Of a DNA stretch of 64,000 nucleotides, positions 1 to 13,052 are shown piece by piece. The DNA lies in the NCBI GenBank assembly GCA_944474755.1, contig OX104122.1:25755714-25819713 (forward strand), written 5' to 3'. Positions within the stretch are counted from its first letter, which is position 1. Each line of letters starts with the position of its first letter. Both the position numbers and the translations under genes were made by a program. The DNA is from Limnoperna fortunei (taxonomy: Eukaryota > Mollusca > Bivalvia > Mytilida > Modiolidae). The notes under the pieces are model-generated. The model ran no database searches, had not been told where the DNA came from, and was given only the letters and a program-made list of their open reading frames with translations.

Positions 1-191
1 CAAAACTTAGTCCATAGAAGCATAACAGATCAAAGACAACGGATTGAATTAAAAGGTCAGAAGTTTTCAATTTGTCTTGAACTCTACAGAGCCTATTTCC
101 TTGTACAGAAAAATTGAAGAGTACATGAAAACAAATTTATGCAAACTATCATTAGGAACAAAGCAGCTTAATGACAGTGATAAAACTTTAC

Positions 192-402
192 CTGTCGTAT
201 GGGCTTCTATAGACTCCTCTATCAAATCTGAGTACAGAAAAATCATAACGATCGCCAGTGAACACCAAAATAATCCAAAGAGCAAAATCACTATCGCTAA
301 CTTATTGTCCCGCCAACAGTGATTACATTTTCCCAACATCCTATCTGACATTCTTGAACGACATCGCAACAATGGTTCTAAAATATTTCCTTCCTCTTCC
401 AT
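192..402 (-). CDS. Putative first exon of a type II membrane protein, candidate transmembrane-agrin N-terminus
   Basis: The exon reads 70 codons plus one base from an ATG at 402. An in-frame TAA lies directly before the ATG, so this is a true N-terminus or nothing. Residues 1-34 are hydrophilic with a basic cluster (R13, R15, R17, R21, K25, R31, K34). Residues about 35-58 form one strongly hydrophobic helix, followed by acidic residues (D59, E62, E63, E66). The positive-inside rule predicts a cytoplasmic N-terminus, i.e. type II topology. The exon ends at ACAG|GTAAAG, a good donor, in phase 1. The agrin NtA exon 26 kb upstream on the same strand also ends in phase 1. Vertebrate agrin has a short isoform made by a downstream alternative first exon that encodes a type II membrane anchor, so I infer this is the molluscan counterpart. 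It could instead be the first exon of an unrelated membrane protein; no acceptor exon is in the window. Confidence 0.5.
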
Positions 403-3384
403 TTAATCCGAAATATCTCTGAAGATTTCCAACAAAAATTCCCAAAGGATGAAAATTCACATAGTTAAGTATTAGTGGCAAAGTAATTATAAATGTACAA
501 ATCAAACTTGGGAATAATGAAATATTATTTAATTAACCAATTAAATTGATAATTTCCGAATACTTAAACGAACACAACAGATACCTTGCAGTTGGATGTT
601 TGTTGTGTCATTGTTGATTTCCCAATATATTTCATTTCACACGTCTAATTGATTATGTAAGAATAATATTTCCTCACCTTTCGTGCCAGTTTTTAATTTG
701 TATTTCTGTGATATCGTTTTGTGTTTCTAGTAAATAATAATTAATTCACCTTTGGCTTAATATCTCAGATTAACCAGAAAAAAATGTATTTATTATCAAT
801 TCTACATAATCTTGAGGTGTTGATTTCAAATGTAAATTGCATGCAAACAAGTACTTGTTATAAATAGTTGTCAATTCCAAAACATTTGTTTTATTCAGTC
901 AATAACAAAACAAATCTGATTCTCTTCGAGGACGAAACTTCCCTTGTGCACTTAACGCTTTATTATATTATGTACTATCCTTTCAAGTAATATTTTTTAT
1001 GACAACTTAAAAAATATAATATATACGCTTTTCAATACACATTGGTGACAATTTCAAAAGAATGATGTTTTTCAATTTCCGCCTTTTCTTTTCCAATAAA
1101 ATGATCATATACTTGAAAGGAATGGTAATGTTTTCATCCGTTGAAATCCTTTTCAATACTGTTCTGCATAAGAGTATGGCAAAAAGGTTTGGATAGAAAT
1201 TCTCAATTAGTATGATATTACACAATTTCCTGTAATCTCTTTGTATCCTTAAGTCAATACCAAGCAATTTCTCTTTTTGAATATGACAGAATTCAAGCTG
1301 GTGAATTTTTCTCTAACATCACCCAATGTATCAGGTTGTCCAATCACTCATACGTGGAAAAAAGAAAATGCAGTATTTTCCATAAATCAAAACCATCATG
1401 TCAGCATTCACATTGTTTGTTTAAACATGTTTAACAGTAGATATTCATATTTCTGTAAATGGTTTCCAATCTAAAACTTTGTTTCATAGACAGAATATAA
1501 AGTACTGTCTGACCAAACTTGCAGCTTTTAAAAATCGTTGCTATGGACGCTTTACCATAACAAGTCACTACATGTACAATATTTCATGTATATGGCTCTT
1601 GTATCACAAAACATTTCAAATGGAAATAAGATTAATTGCTGTAAACCATGTTATTTGTAAATAAAACATATACAAGTTCCTGAGCTTTTAATGTTGCCTC
1701 TAAATGTTCTCTAACAAGTTCTAGCTAACTTTTGCATAAGAGGATCTAATGACAGTGCTTGAGTCATTGCAGATTTAATTATTCCAAAAGTTGCTATTAA
1801 AGAGAAGGAAATAAATATATCCTCAACACATGAAATCTTCCATTTATCCTTGCAATTAAATTACCAGTATGTTGAAATATTCATATCTCATCTAAACAAA
1901 CAAAATTATACAATTTATCCTCACAAATCAACTTTTCTAATAATATTGCCAATACTAGTACATTAGTTATGACTGGTAATTGTTCCGTCTATTTCAGTAC
2001 AGAAACATACAACTATTGCATCTCTCCATATATTGTCTTCAATCTATACCAGCTTAAATGATTTTTATTTATTTCATATAAAAATGGTCATACTGGTTTC
2101 ATAATGCATATTAAATTCTGTCAACAACCATAACTCCGTGAAAAAAAATTGAAGATTATACTGATACATTGTATTGAGCCAATCCTTGCTATAGAACTCA
2201 AATCAAGAGATAGATACATAAGTCTATAAGCATATTATCCATATAACAATTCCGTTACGATTCCATAAAGCCATTTCTCCTATAGAAATCAATGTCACAC
2301 ATTAACTGTTCTTCTTTCAATCATGAAACCATTTATATCAAGCATCAATTAATGGACAGTGATTTACTGAAAACTTTAAGAATTTTAATATCAAGGTGCC
2401 ATTGTTTTAATAAGAAGCAGGTGAATTTAAGCCAATCAATTTTAATAGCATTATTCCGATACACCAGGAGATAAGTATCAGATCATCAGCTATGTAGGAA
2501 TTTGTCTATAATGAAGCTTTACTATTTATTTCATGATTTAAGTATTTTATTTTGATATCTTTTTTTAAATAAAACATAATTAGGTCATCCCCAAACATTA
2601 TTTTTGGGTTTGTTTGTTTGAATCACAGACTTTACATACTTTTAGAAATAATAGTTTTTGGAAATAAGATTTGCTTCTGTTGGTTCTGTCAAACTGTTTA
2701 GGAGGAGTTGCGCTTACAAGGTCTAACACTGAATACTATATTTAAAAAGTCTAAATCCAATTATCTCCCCTGAATAATATCAGACAGCCAAGAAAATTCT
2801 TCATGCAGATTAACTTAAGATGTACTTCCTTCATGTAAAGTTTCATCAAAATCTGTCAGGCGGTTTAGGAGGAGAAGCGCTTACAAGGGATGTGGACAGA
2901 CCGACAGACAGACGGATGGACAGACGGTCAGGGTGATTCCTATATACCCCCAAACAAGTTTGCGGGGGGTATAAAAATTTGACGTCAATTGATTTAAATA
3001 CACTCAAAGATATAAAACATTCACAAAAAACATACATAATTTGTAGAAACCATTATAGGATTGAATAATTTAAGTCATTTGAAAATATAAAAATTGCAAG
3101 ATTATGGACCATTTGTGTAAATATCATATGATAGATTGCAAAAATATTTTTCATAGTATTGACATATATGTCGACTTGATATAAAAACAATAGAAGGACT
3201 TAACCCAAAATAAAGAAAGCAAGCTCTTTCCAGTTTCTAAGCCTCATCTTAATATTGTTTTTATTTCAAGTTACTCAATGATCTTGTGTTGTATCATACC
3301 GTTGTCTGAATGTAGGTATTTATGGTTTTACTTGTCTGCATTGTTGGGACAGATTGTTTTTCTTGTTTGCATGTTGTTTAAGGA
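403..3384. other. No gene seen; AT-rich putative agrin intron
   Basis: Open frames here are short and carry no recognisable domain. The only structured part is a dispersed repeat at about 2690-2975, listed separately. If both first exons at 192-402 and 26490-26949 belong to agrin, this is intronic sequence of the NtA-starting isoform and the upstream flank of the exon at 402, which may hold its promoter. No clear TATA box or CpG cluster was identified. Confidence 0.5.
2690..2975 (-). repeat. Dispersed repeat with GACAGACGGA-rich end and GGGGGTATA border
   Basis: The motif TTTAGGAGGAG followed by GCGCTTACAAGG occurs at about 2698 and again at about 2865. It is followed by a run of GACAGACGGA-type repeats and the border TTGCGGGGGGTATAAAAA. 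The same elements appear in opposite orientation at 63880-64000, and a relative lies at 10114-10385. It is an interspersed, probably non-autonomous element with no coding capacity. Confidence 0.6.
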
Positions 3385-3632
3385 CATGATAAAGCTAAAA
3401 AATTGCTGAAAGTGGCTATCAGTAATTTTTCAGCTATATCATGGCATCCATTTTTTATTGGGCAAAGAAGATAGAGAAACCAGAGAAAACTCCCAACCTT
3501 CAGTAGGAAAACTGGAGATGAGCAGTCACCCTGCCCACGATGAGACTCAAACCCACAATCTCAGCATTGAAAGATGATGTGATCAATAGTAGACAAACTA
3601 CCTTAACCCTTCAGCACTTGAGGAGGCCCTAA
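3385..3632 (-). mobile_element. tRNA-derived SINE, diverged, with an inverted 3' fragment
   Basis: From 3413 to 3632 the minus strand shows the family order: tRNA-like head, body, then the 3' domain containing GATATAGCTGAAAAATTACT. At 3385-3412 a second short piece of the same 3' domain lies in plus orientation, so two 3' ends meet tail to tail. This copy is more diverged than those at 6.1 and 32.2 kb. Confidence 0.75.
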
Positions 3633-5785
3633 GTGTTGGGACAAAAAATGTGGGAGGTTTAGGGATCCCTTAAATTAGTTCAACTCTGCCAAAGTTTTTT
3701 TATGTTACTGTTCTAGTTTAGTACTCTGGTATTTTTCATTTCTACTGTCTGTTTTTCATTTTGTTATGTCATTTAGTGGTTTATTGAGGTTTTTGTTTGT
3801 CCCCTAGTTATATATTGAATTTCAATCCATTACTGTATAACAAGTTACAAAAACATTCCAATAATTTAATTTTATAAACATAAAAGGCTCACTAACATTC
3901 AATACATACAAATGTTTAATTTTATTCAACTTATTTAAATAAATATTTGTCCTAGCTGTCAAACACAAAATCATCTTCACTTAAATCATTGTTAAAATTC
4001 ATAGCAACTAAAATCTCTGTACTTTCTCTAATTCTCTTCTGTAATGTACATTAATTGATGGAAATGTATTGAAATTAATGAGCATTTAAATATACATCTT
4101 TTAGATTTACATAATGAATTGCCAATTAAAATGTAAACTATAATATTTTGAGCAAATACTTTTGTATAAACTACATTTTGAGGACAGCTTCTCAGCTAAA
4201 TACATGTCACATCAATGGCCCTTGAGTGTCGGTTATACCGCAAGCTATTACGGTAGTGTAAATATTGAATTATATATTAAAAGGCTCTTGAGAAGCATCA
4301 ATACAAATACAAAATGTATATCTGGCTGTGACGCCCTTCAGCCTTGACCTTAACAATGTTGATATAGCAAGTCATAGTTATTAAAAGAAAATCATAATAC
4401 ATTTTAGTGTATTGCATCTTGTAACATTTTTTTTGGGACATTTTGTAGTTTTTTATTGAAATTTAGTCATGATTTTCCTACTTAATCGGTAGACTCAGGT
4501 ATCTATATATACTTTCCACGTACTTCTATGTAATGTCACAGACTACTTTTGTTATTGTAAAAAATATGTCTTGATTCATTTTATATAAATATTACCATTT
4601 CTGTGTAGTTGAATTAACATTTAAATAATTCCAGATTTTCTTAATACAGAGTTACTTCCTATGTGCAAGAGTTGTCTTTCTGGAATTTAACGTATAGGGA
4701 AAAATTATTTTTTCTTAATTATTTTTGTAGCATGATTGTTCCAGTGCAACTAAAATACAACACAGAATTAGTTTGCACATCATAATGAATTTTATCAGAG
4801 GCTCTACTATTTGAGAATAAACAATTATAATTGCAGAAAAACAACTGTTTACAAACTGTAGGGTACACATTCATTGAATACTCGGGTTAACCTATGACCC
4901 AGTTACTTTTGCTCAATTGGATAATGCTTTGTAACTAAAGTATTCATATTACCAGAGGTCATCCCCTTCCAGAAGGCCACATCAATCGTCAGAGCAAAAA
5001 AGGTGGTCATATGATGCATGAAAATCAAATACCTAATAACATATCAAACAACATAAGTTCAAGGACTATTGAAGGTCATCAAGGTTATAAAGTTCATTTT
5101 AAAAACAACCTAACCTGTACTATGAATAAACTAGTATGACATAACAGTACTAGAATAAATTCTGTAAAAAATCAAACCAAATCTCAGACTTTAATTTGAA
5201 TTTGTTCTAAGTAACCATAGCAACATTAAAATTCCCAAGTTTTCATTGGCTTAAATAGGCTTAAACTCAAACTAAACAAAAAAAACTTTTGTATGAGAAA
5301 TCATGGCCTGTTTTTACATTTGCAAGTTAACAGCGTAATGACAAACTGTTTTCCTTACCATTAGAAAATGTAAATCCTTGCGATTTTATTTCCATAGTAA
5401 TTATCTGCCCTATGCAATAAAGACTACAATTTCCAGATTGTTATGTGAAATGACAGCAAATAATTGCTATTATTATTAAGAATCTCTAATCAATCATATT
5501 TTGTTGAACAGAACAGATACAATATTGCATAAGATGACACATTTCATTCACAAGCTGTCTACATTGTCCTACAATGAAAAATCTCAAAGTTTCTTCCGGA
5601 AACAAATGTTGAACACGACTTGTTCAAAGGTTTGCTGACATTAGCATAAAAATTAAACAAGGATACAAATATATTTTAGTGGTAATTTAATTTTCGCTAA
5701 ATTCGCTGTAAAAGTTAGAATGCAAAAATAAAAACATGTGAAATATAATGAACAACAATGTAATGTTATTCATTCTGATGATGGA
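3633..5785. other. No gene seen
   Basis: AT-rich sequence with short open frames only. No domain, tRNA or clear repeat was recognised. Confidence 0.5.
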
Positions 5786-5901
5786 GTCGGGGGTTTTCTC
5801 AGGGTACTCCCGCTTCCTCCCCCAATGAAAACTGGACACCATGATATAGCTGAAAAATTGCTGAAAGTGGCATCAAACACCATTCAAACAAAACAAACTG
5901 A
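5786..5901 (+). mobile_element. SINE 3' half (5' truncated)
   Basis: Contains the body motif GGGTACTCC, CTTCCTCCCCCAAT, then ATGATATAGCTGAAAAATTG and an (AAAC)n-like end. The tRNA-like head is missing, the usual outcome of incomplete reverse transcription. The same family occurs more than ten times in the window. Confidence 0.8.
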
Positions 5902-6092
5902 TTATGGATTACACAAAAATTGCATTATGCCAAATTAAACATACACTGACATTTTTTTTAACAATAACACTAAATTTTCCCTAATGTTATAAAAAAAAAA
6001 CCAATTATATAGTAAACTATGTAAATATCTATAGAAATTGAAAGGGAACTGAATTAGAACATATTTTGTTGTACATATGACAGAAAAGTATG

Positions 6093-6357
6093 TTTGTTTG
6101 TTTGTTTGATGGTGTTGAACGCCACTTTCAGCAATTTTTCAGCTATATCATGGCGTCCAGTTTTTATTGGGGGAGGACGCCGGAGTACCAGGAGAAAACC
6201 CCCGACCTGCAGTAGGAATACTGGCAATTCTTGTCAATTAAGATTGAAGTCGAGTACACCCTGCCTGCTGTGAGAATCGAACCCGCAATCTCAGTGTTGA
6301 CAGACCACGTGATCAATAGTAGACGAACTACCTTGACCACTCGGCCACCGAGGCCCC
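6093..6357 (-). mobile_element. Full-length tRNA-derived SINE with target-site duplication
   Basis: This is the best-preserved copy of the family. On the minus strand it begins GGGGGCCTCGGTGGCCGAGT, whose GTGGCCGAGTGG resembles a tRNA A box; the B box GGTTCGATTCTC follows about 60 bases later. Then come a body and a 3' domain (CCATGATATAGCTGAAAAAT), ending in (CAAA)n. The 12-bp direct repeat CAGAAAAGTATG flanks it at 6081-6092 and 6358-6369. The long-variable-arm type of head suggests a Ser or Leu tRNA ancestor. The 3' domain resembles conserved 3' domains reported for molluscan SINEs; that assignment is from memory. Confidence 0.9.
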
Positions 6358-6369
6358 CAGAAAAGTATG

Positions 6370-8329
6370 CAAGAACCTCAAATTTGAATGTCAACAATGA
6401 AGTATATTCTCAGTTCATCAATAACAAAAACTAGCTGGTTTCCTGTTCCCCTAAACAGAAGGGTAGGTAATTATAAGTAGGTACCAGTAGATAACACAGG
6501 GCTGAAATTTCATGAGAAAATATTAAATATGACTTTCTTTTGAACAAGTCTTCCAAAGGAAAATATTTCATATGTTTGTTTGTATTTTACTGAAGAATCA
6601 GAGGCTCTAAAGAGTTGGTATCACTAACTGCCATGTAAACCAGAGGCTCCATAGAGTTTGTATCACTTTAATACTCCCATATGTAAATGCAAACAATGTT
6701 GGATGTTTGATTGACCCAAAATTAGGAAATTTGTTAAACCTTATATGCAAAATAACAATTAATTGGTCTTTTAATTTCATAGAGATGTTTAAAAACTCTG
6801 CTTAAACAAAATTAGGATCCCTTGTGTATGATCAGCATTTAACTACTAAAACATATATTTGTATTATGCAAAATTAAAAATATTTACAGAGGAAAGAATT
6901 GAAAATTTTAGCCAAGCAGAAATAAGAATTACTTATAGAAGCCTTGCTTCAAGTCCTATAAGAACATAATTAGGAAGCTTATATAACTCTTTTTAAAGAG
7001 TTGATAATACAGAACTCTTTCAGTCGCCATGCATTATTCATTGTAGTTTTTTTAATAGAAGATTTTTTAAATTTAAGAAAAAATAAATAAATATATTGTT
7101 TGAGAAATCTGATTTTTGATTGGCTAGAAAATATTTTCTGTAAGAGGATGGAAGAAAAAGTCATCGTCATGGAGACATGCCCCTTTGCATTAATCATGTG
7201 AGCCATGTTAAAATATTTTTCACAACAAAATAATGAATACTGTAAATTCTCAAATACTTTAACATTCCTAGCGAATATGAATGTGAATACGAATACGAAT
7301 ATGAATTTTATTAGCCAATTAAGGGCCCACAAGGTACATTCACAAATACAAACATATATGATCAGTTTATATAAAGCAGCAATGATTTTACTTATCAAGA
7401 TGAAATGAGGTTTCATTAACATGATCCTGCTAAGTTTGGTCCATATTGACAAAGTCATTGGTGTTTAAGATGATTCAATTAAATTTTAAGTTTTACAGAT
7501 GGTAGGGCTGAATGTGAGAGACAAAATACAACTGACAAAATGTCATGGCAATAGATAAGACTGATAATAATAATAATATTAGTCAATCAACAGGGAACTA
7601 TGAATATTGCATGAAAGTTTTCAAACAGTTGTCATGATGATGATAAATATATGATTTCATTTCTTAATAAAAATTCCGAATTTTATTCATCAAATGTCAT
7701 ATAATATTTATCGTCCCTTTTTCATTTTTTTTGTTTACAAGTAACATAACTGATAAACACTGCACTATGATTACATAACAGCATGCAAAGAATTACTCCA
7801 ATTGGAAAACATGCCACAATACAGCAGAACATATATATAGCCAAATCTCGCTAAGATTAATGATGCCATTTATATCCCGTTTAACAACGAATATTATCCC
7901 GAACATAAATATCATTGCAGTAAGAACTTAAAAGAATTCCGTTGAATTGATTTTTATTTTATTGCAAAAAACACGGAAGTCAAGGCATTGAAATTACAGC
8001 AGAAAACAAAATGGTTAATGAGACTTGATCAAAGATGTTGTTAACTTTCTTTCCAAATAGGTTTTGTATTCAAAAGATAATTAGAAAGATGACGTTACTA
8101 AAAATTATCTATTTTATCACAAGTGCCACTAGACATCTTAGAATAATTAATCAAATTGTTTCATCTTTCTCCAAATGACTGAATCCTTCAGAGAAAAAAG
8201 TCTGAGGACAAACTGCATTTTTGTGAAGGATTAATGTTAACTTTTTTAAAACAATATCATAATATCGGTCTACTGGAGGAGCTGAAGTAAATAGCAAACT
8301 ACTAATTCACTAAATCAGGGAAATGGGGA
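6370..8329. other. No gene seen
   Basis: AT-rich. A short (GAATAC)n-like run at about 7270-7305, next to a stretch reading TTTTATTAGCCAATTAAGGG, resembles a LINE 3' tail but is too short to assign. A 159-codon minus-strand frame at 7458-6979 has the composition of AT-rich noncoding DNA and no recognisable domain. Confidence 0.45.
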
Positions 8330-8850
8330 AGAGGGAACAATCAAATGTGGAAAGTAAGGGGCTGGAGTACAAAGTGGGAACCACAAAATCTGGGAAAGGA
8401 TGGGCTGGAGTACAAAGTGGGAACCACAAAATCTGGGAAAGCAGGGGGTTGGAGTACAAAGTGGGAACCACCAAATCTGGGAAAGGAGGGGGTTGGAGTA
8501 AAAAGTGGGAACCACAAAATCTTGGAAAGGATGGGCTGTAGTACAAAGTGGGAACCACCAAATCAGGGAAAGGAGGGGTTGGAGTATAAAGAGGGAACCA
8601 CCAAGTCTGGGAATGGAGGGGGAGCTAGAATACAAAGATGGAACCAATAAATCTGGGAAAGGAGGGGCTGGAGTATAAAGAGAGAACCACCAAAGTTTTG
8701 TAAAGGAGGGGGAATTGGATTAGAAAGTGGAAACCACCAAATGTGGAAAAGGAGGGAGGCTGGATTACAAACTGGAAACCACCAAATCTGGGAAAGGATG
8801 GGAAGCTGGAATACAGTGGGAACCACCAAATCTGGAAAGATTGGAAAGTT
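8330..8850 (+). repeat. Minisatellite, about 44-48 bp unit
   Basis: About eleven imperfect copies of a purine-rich unit containing GGCTGGAGTACAAAGTGGGA followed by ACCACAAAATCTGGGAAAGG. Copies start, for example, at 8359 and 8403. Long open frames on both strands here are a by-product of the repeat. Confidence 0.9.
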
Positions 8851-8958
8851 GAAAAAAAAATTTCTCAAAATAAATTATATCTCTATTTGATTGAACTCAT
8901 TTACTTTTATAAGAGCATAAAAAAGACTAACAGCACTATGTGTCTTCACCTAAAATAC

Positions 8959-9198
8959 ATTCATTATGACCCTATTTTGAACATCATGTCACTGTTTTAT
9001 TGAAATGTAATATCTGAAATCATTTTTAAATCTAGGTCCGACCTAATTCCATTCATAGACAGTAAATAAAATAAAATCCATTCATTATGACCCTATTTTG
9101 AACATCATGTCACTGTTTTATTGAAATGTAATATCTGAAATCATTTTTAAATCTAGGTCCGACCTAATTCCATTCATAGACAGTAAATAAAATAAAAT
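8959..9198 (+). repeat. Perfect or near-perfect tandem duplication, 2 x 120 bp
   Basis: The segment starting CATTCATTATGACCCTATTT at 8959 repeats at 9079 with almost no change, including its ending AGTAAATAAAATAAAATCCA. The near identity means a recent duplication, or an assembly artefact. Confidence 0.9.
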
Positions 9199-10113
9199 CC
9201 AAATTAATCAACCGAAGGGCCTGGTCTTAATCAATCATTGATGGACTTCAAAATGTCAGATCATAACTTTATGTACATAAAAATCGAGCAAGGAAAACTA
9301 ATTTTAGAGCTATTGGTCTTCTCCTATAATGTTACATCACCATTTAACGGCTATCTTATTGCCATTGTCGCTTTTGTTATAACCTTTTAAATGACTCCAA
9401 TATCCTGTCTAAGAAACATAAACAGATCACAAAAGAAGGTCAACAATAAGATACGACCAATCATATACGATTTTAATTCCAGTTCCATCAATCAATACAC
9501 TCGTTTGATATTTTTTTTACTTTTTTCAATAAAACTGACAGAAGCGTACACAAGGCAAAAAACAAGTACTATCCAATAATCTCATCAATATAAATTCATA
9601 CAAAAAAATCAAATAACCGATGCACCGTTATCAAAAGTCTATCAAGTGCTTAAAGAATACAAGAAACCTATGAATATTTTACAGATTTCTCTTTAAACCC
9701 CGTATTGTTGGAAGCCTTTTATTCATGAGTCGTATAAGATAACGGTTTTGTTTTAAGCCACATAAATTGTTACCAAGAAAATAAAAATCTGACCATTGAA
9801 CACTCGATGAAGTAGAATCATTCGTTGACTGAACTTATTATTGTCCAATAATTTGAACCTTATCACGGAAGAATAAATAAATCATTTGTGAAATGAAACC
9901 AATCAACATTCCTTTACAATTTCACGCTAGTTGACTATTTGAAATTTTTTTCCTCATCTACGGTGGTCAAAAACTACATTTTACCAATGAAACAAATATG
10001 TCTATGAACTTATTTTGTGGATTCAAATATAATACGAAAAAAAAAAAGAATTGAGGATACACAAGGAGTAATAAAAAAGAAATCGACCAAGTAAAAGAAT
10101 AAATATGGTACTA
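9199..10113. other. No gene seen
   Basis: AT-rich sequence, no recognisable feature. Confidence 0.5.
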
Positions 10114-10385
10114 ATTATGAGCTAAGGAAACAAAAAAAGAATGTGTCCTGATGATGGGACACAGATGCCCCTGCTAAATGAAGTCCTAAACAAGAAGTAG
10201 ATGTCCAACAGGTCTGAACGTTGCTTAGGACATACAACTTTTGATACTGAACCACCCTGCCAAATTTTAAATTGTTCTCATGTATGGTTTCTAAGAAAAG
10301 CTTGACAGAAATTCGGACGGACGGACGGACGGACAGACATGAGTAAAACTTAATGCCCCCCACATGTTGTCGGGGGGGGGAGTAA
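10114..10385 (-). repeat. Dispersed repeat with (GGAC)n run and poly-G border
   Basis: Contains a CGGACGGACGGACGGACAGA run at about 10314-10336 and the border AATGCCCCCCACATGTTGTC followed by nine G. It shares its layout with the repeats at 2.7-3.0 kb and 63.9-64.0 kb. Confidence 0.55.
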
Positions 10386-10566
10386 TAAAAACACCATACA
10401 CCATATATAATATATAGTACAAAGTTGAAACTTAATAGTATTGTTTTCTAAAAAAAAAGTAGGAATTAGGAGCAGCCCTAAAACCTAGGGTTAGGTAGTT
10501 AGCAAAACTACCAATAAAACTCTCAAGATTGCATACTTAATTCAATCTCTCGGTAACATATTTACG

Positions 10567-11275
10567 GATAGCATATATCCTCCACTCTAAAGTGGCATAT
10601 TTGTTCATAAAATCTGAGGATGGCATATTTTATCAACTCTTGGGTGGCATATTACTGTCTCATGGGTGGCATATTTTGTCTACTGTCTTACGGATTGCAT
10701 ATTTCATCTACTGTCTTATGGGTGGCATATTTCATTTACTGTCTTATGTGTGGCATTTTTCATCCACTGTCTTATGAGTGGCATTTCATTTACTGTCTTA
10801 TGAGTGGCATATTTCATTTACTGTCTTATGGGTGGCATATTTCATCAACTGTCTTATGGGTGGCATATTTCATCTACTGTCTTACGGGTGGCATATTTCA
10901 CCTACTGTCTTACAGGTGGTATATTTCATCCATTCTCAGCATTCATCCACCCACTCATGGGATACTATTCTTGTATTACATGTACATGCACTTTTAGATT
11001 AGCAAATATCCGCATCCAGAGTTGCATAAATCATCAACTCTACTGGTGGCATAACTTCATCCACTCTCAGGGATAATTTTGTATACTTCATTAACTCTCC
11101 AGGTGGCACATTTCATAAAATTTAAAGATGTCATATTTTATCCACTCTAAGGGAAGCTTACTTCATCCACATCGTGGATGGCATGAATCAGTCACTTTAA
11201 GAGCAGCAAATGGTGGCATATTCCTCACATCCACTCCATATTGTATCCACTTTCTGGGTGGCAGATTTTTAACTG
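10567..11275 (+). repeat. Minisatellite, 28-bp unit, decaying to the right
   Basis: The unit GGTGGCATATTTCATCTACT plus GTCTTATG repeats about ten times between 10640 and 10935. Increasingly degenerate versions (GGTGGCATA, TCCACTC) continue to about 11275. Overlapping open frames in all three plus frames are caused by the repeat. Confidence 0.85.
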
Positions 11276-12819
11276 ATTCTACTTGGTAATAAATAATATG
11301 AAAATCAGAACCATACCATCTGGAGTACGAAAAAAGGTCAGTGAAATCTCATGGAAAAACTAACTGTTGCACAAATTAAGCCAACTGACAGCATGTAAAA
11401 TAGACTAAGATTAATGGGGGTTAATCACACTCAGCGGTACATCTGACACCCAACATACCACACTGTAAATACCTCAGAATAATACGAAATATGTAGATGT
11501 CACACTTAACACTCCTATCACCGATACCATCATTCTAGAACTAATAGGTGTTTAGTAACGTATTAACAATGGGTTAATTATTGTCATCGCGGTCTACCAA
11601 CTATTAATGCAATCATAATACAGATCACATACCGTAAAATTAAATCATTTCAACTAATATGATAATAATATACCATAAGAAGACATACAAATGATTTACG
11701 AGTGTAACAAATACCCTGCGACAAATGGAAATGAAGATCTTAATGAAAACTTTCCATTTACGCAGACAAAACTTGTTTTCTTACAGAACATACCCTTGAG
11801 GTCATCTACGGTCCAATTTTTTTTAAATTCATACCATCAAATACATTATTTTTGCAGATTTTTTGCAGTTTTTTTGCTTCACTCTGTGACTTTTGACATT
11901 TAAGGTGACAATGATTTCATGTTTTTTTTTTATTTCAAGTTGACTACCGGTATATAACTTTCTGTCTGAAATTTAACATCTGTGCCGCAATTTAATAATA
12001 AATATAAAAACAAAATGATTTTTTTTAAATTAGCCTATCACCTTTGGCCAATCATTATGCAGTATTTTAATCATCTATTTTGTTGTTAATTTAGATCATA
12101 AATCCTGATTCAATAATCTTCTGCTACTCCATCAATATATTTTATTTCAAAGGGTTGGGAGAGAAAAACAAATATAAATCTGTAGTGAAATATTGAATCA
12201 CACATCATAAACACATATATGACACGAGATTTAGGTAATAAAACATTCAAGAAAACCATCGGCTACATTGAGTTAATAGAATGACAATGAACAAATGACG
12301 AAAGTTCCAGTACATAAACTTTAACTTTCAAATTATGGACTTCCACGAACCTCAAGAAATCATAAACACTCCATAAAATGATATTATGAAACTTTTACAA
12401 ATCATGGACTTCCATAAATTTGCAACAATTGTGAAATTCGCATACATTTCAAAGAATCCTGCAAAAATTCAAGAAAGTTCTACAAATCGTGCTTATGCTG
12501 TACAAAATATGAGCTCAGAGAAATTTTTACATATAAGAAAATCACAGTGAATATAAACAAATTATAGACCATTTTCACTTAAACTGAAACCATTATAAAT
12601 ATTTCTCTCATTTTTAGGTAATAATCAAACTGTCTGACCAGTGACCAGTGTGGAAAATATAGTTCTAGTCACTAGTGAATATATGGTTCTCATCTGTACA
12701 TGATTGGTCATTAAACAAAATAAAAATATCATCAACTAAAAATTTTCTATTTATCGCGTGGCCATCAACAATTAGTGTTGGGAGAATTTGTATTTGATTT
12801 GGCAAATTTGCTACTTTTA
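11276..12819. other. No gene seen
   Basis: AT-rich sequence with scattered short open frames. No recognisable domain or RNA. Confidence 0.5.
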
Positions 12820-12955
12820 AGATAAGAGAAACAGAATCTTACATTAGTACTCTTGGATTAGCAGATTTCTCCAATCTTGATAGTTAAATTATGGCATTTT
12901 AAGTCCTGGCCAAGGCTTGGATTTAAAATGCCATATTTAACTTTCTCGATTATAT
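12820..12955. repeat. Hairpin-bearing dispersed repeat
   Basis: AGTTAAATTATGGCATTTTA at about 12882 is mirrored by TAAAATGCCATATTTAACT at about 12926, around a short loop holding CCTGGCCAAGGC. The sequence is found in reverse orientation at about 19298-19390, including TCTTACATT and GATTTCTCC. It is probably a MITE fragment. Confidence 0.6.
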
Positions 12956-13052
12956 TAGGTCCATTGCATTGAGCAATACTGTAGCATGGTTTTCTAAATG
13001 TTTTATCCCATAAAAATACATACACAAGTTAGATATATACAAATGTTAAAGT

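Noticed and set aside
6979..7458. 159-codon minus-strand frame
   Set aside because: Composition of AT-rich noncoding DNA, no domain, no splice context; a plus-strand frame overlaps it.
8310..8868. Overlapping open frames on both strands
   Set aside because: They follow the 44-48 bp minisatellite; no start context, no domain, and frames on both strands are equally open.
10592..11076. Several plus-strand frames rich in repeated MAYF/GGIFH-like words
   Set aside because: By-product of the 28-bp minisatellite.
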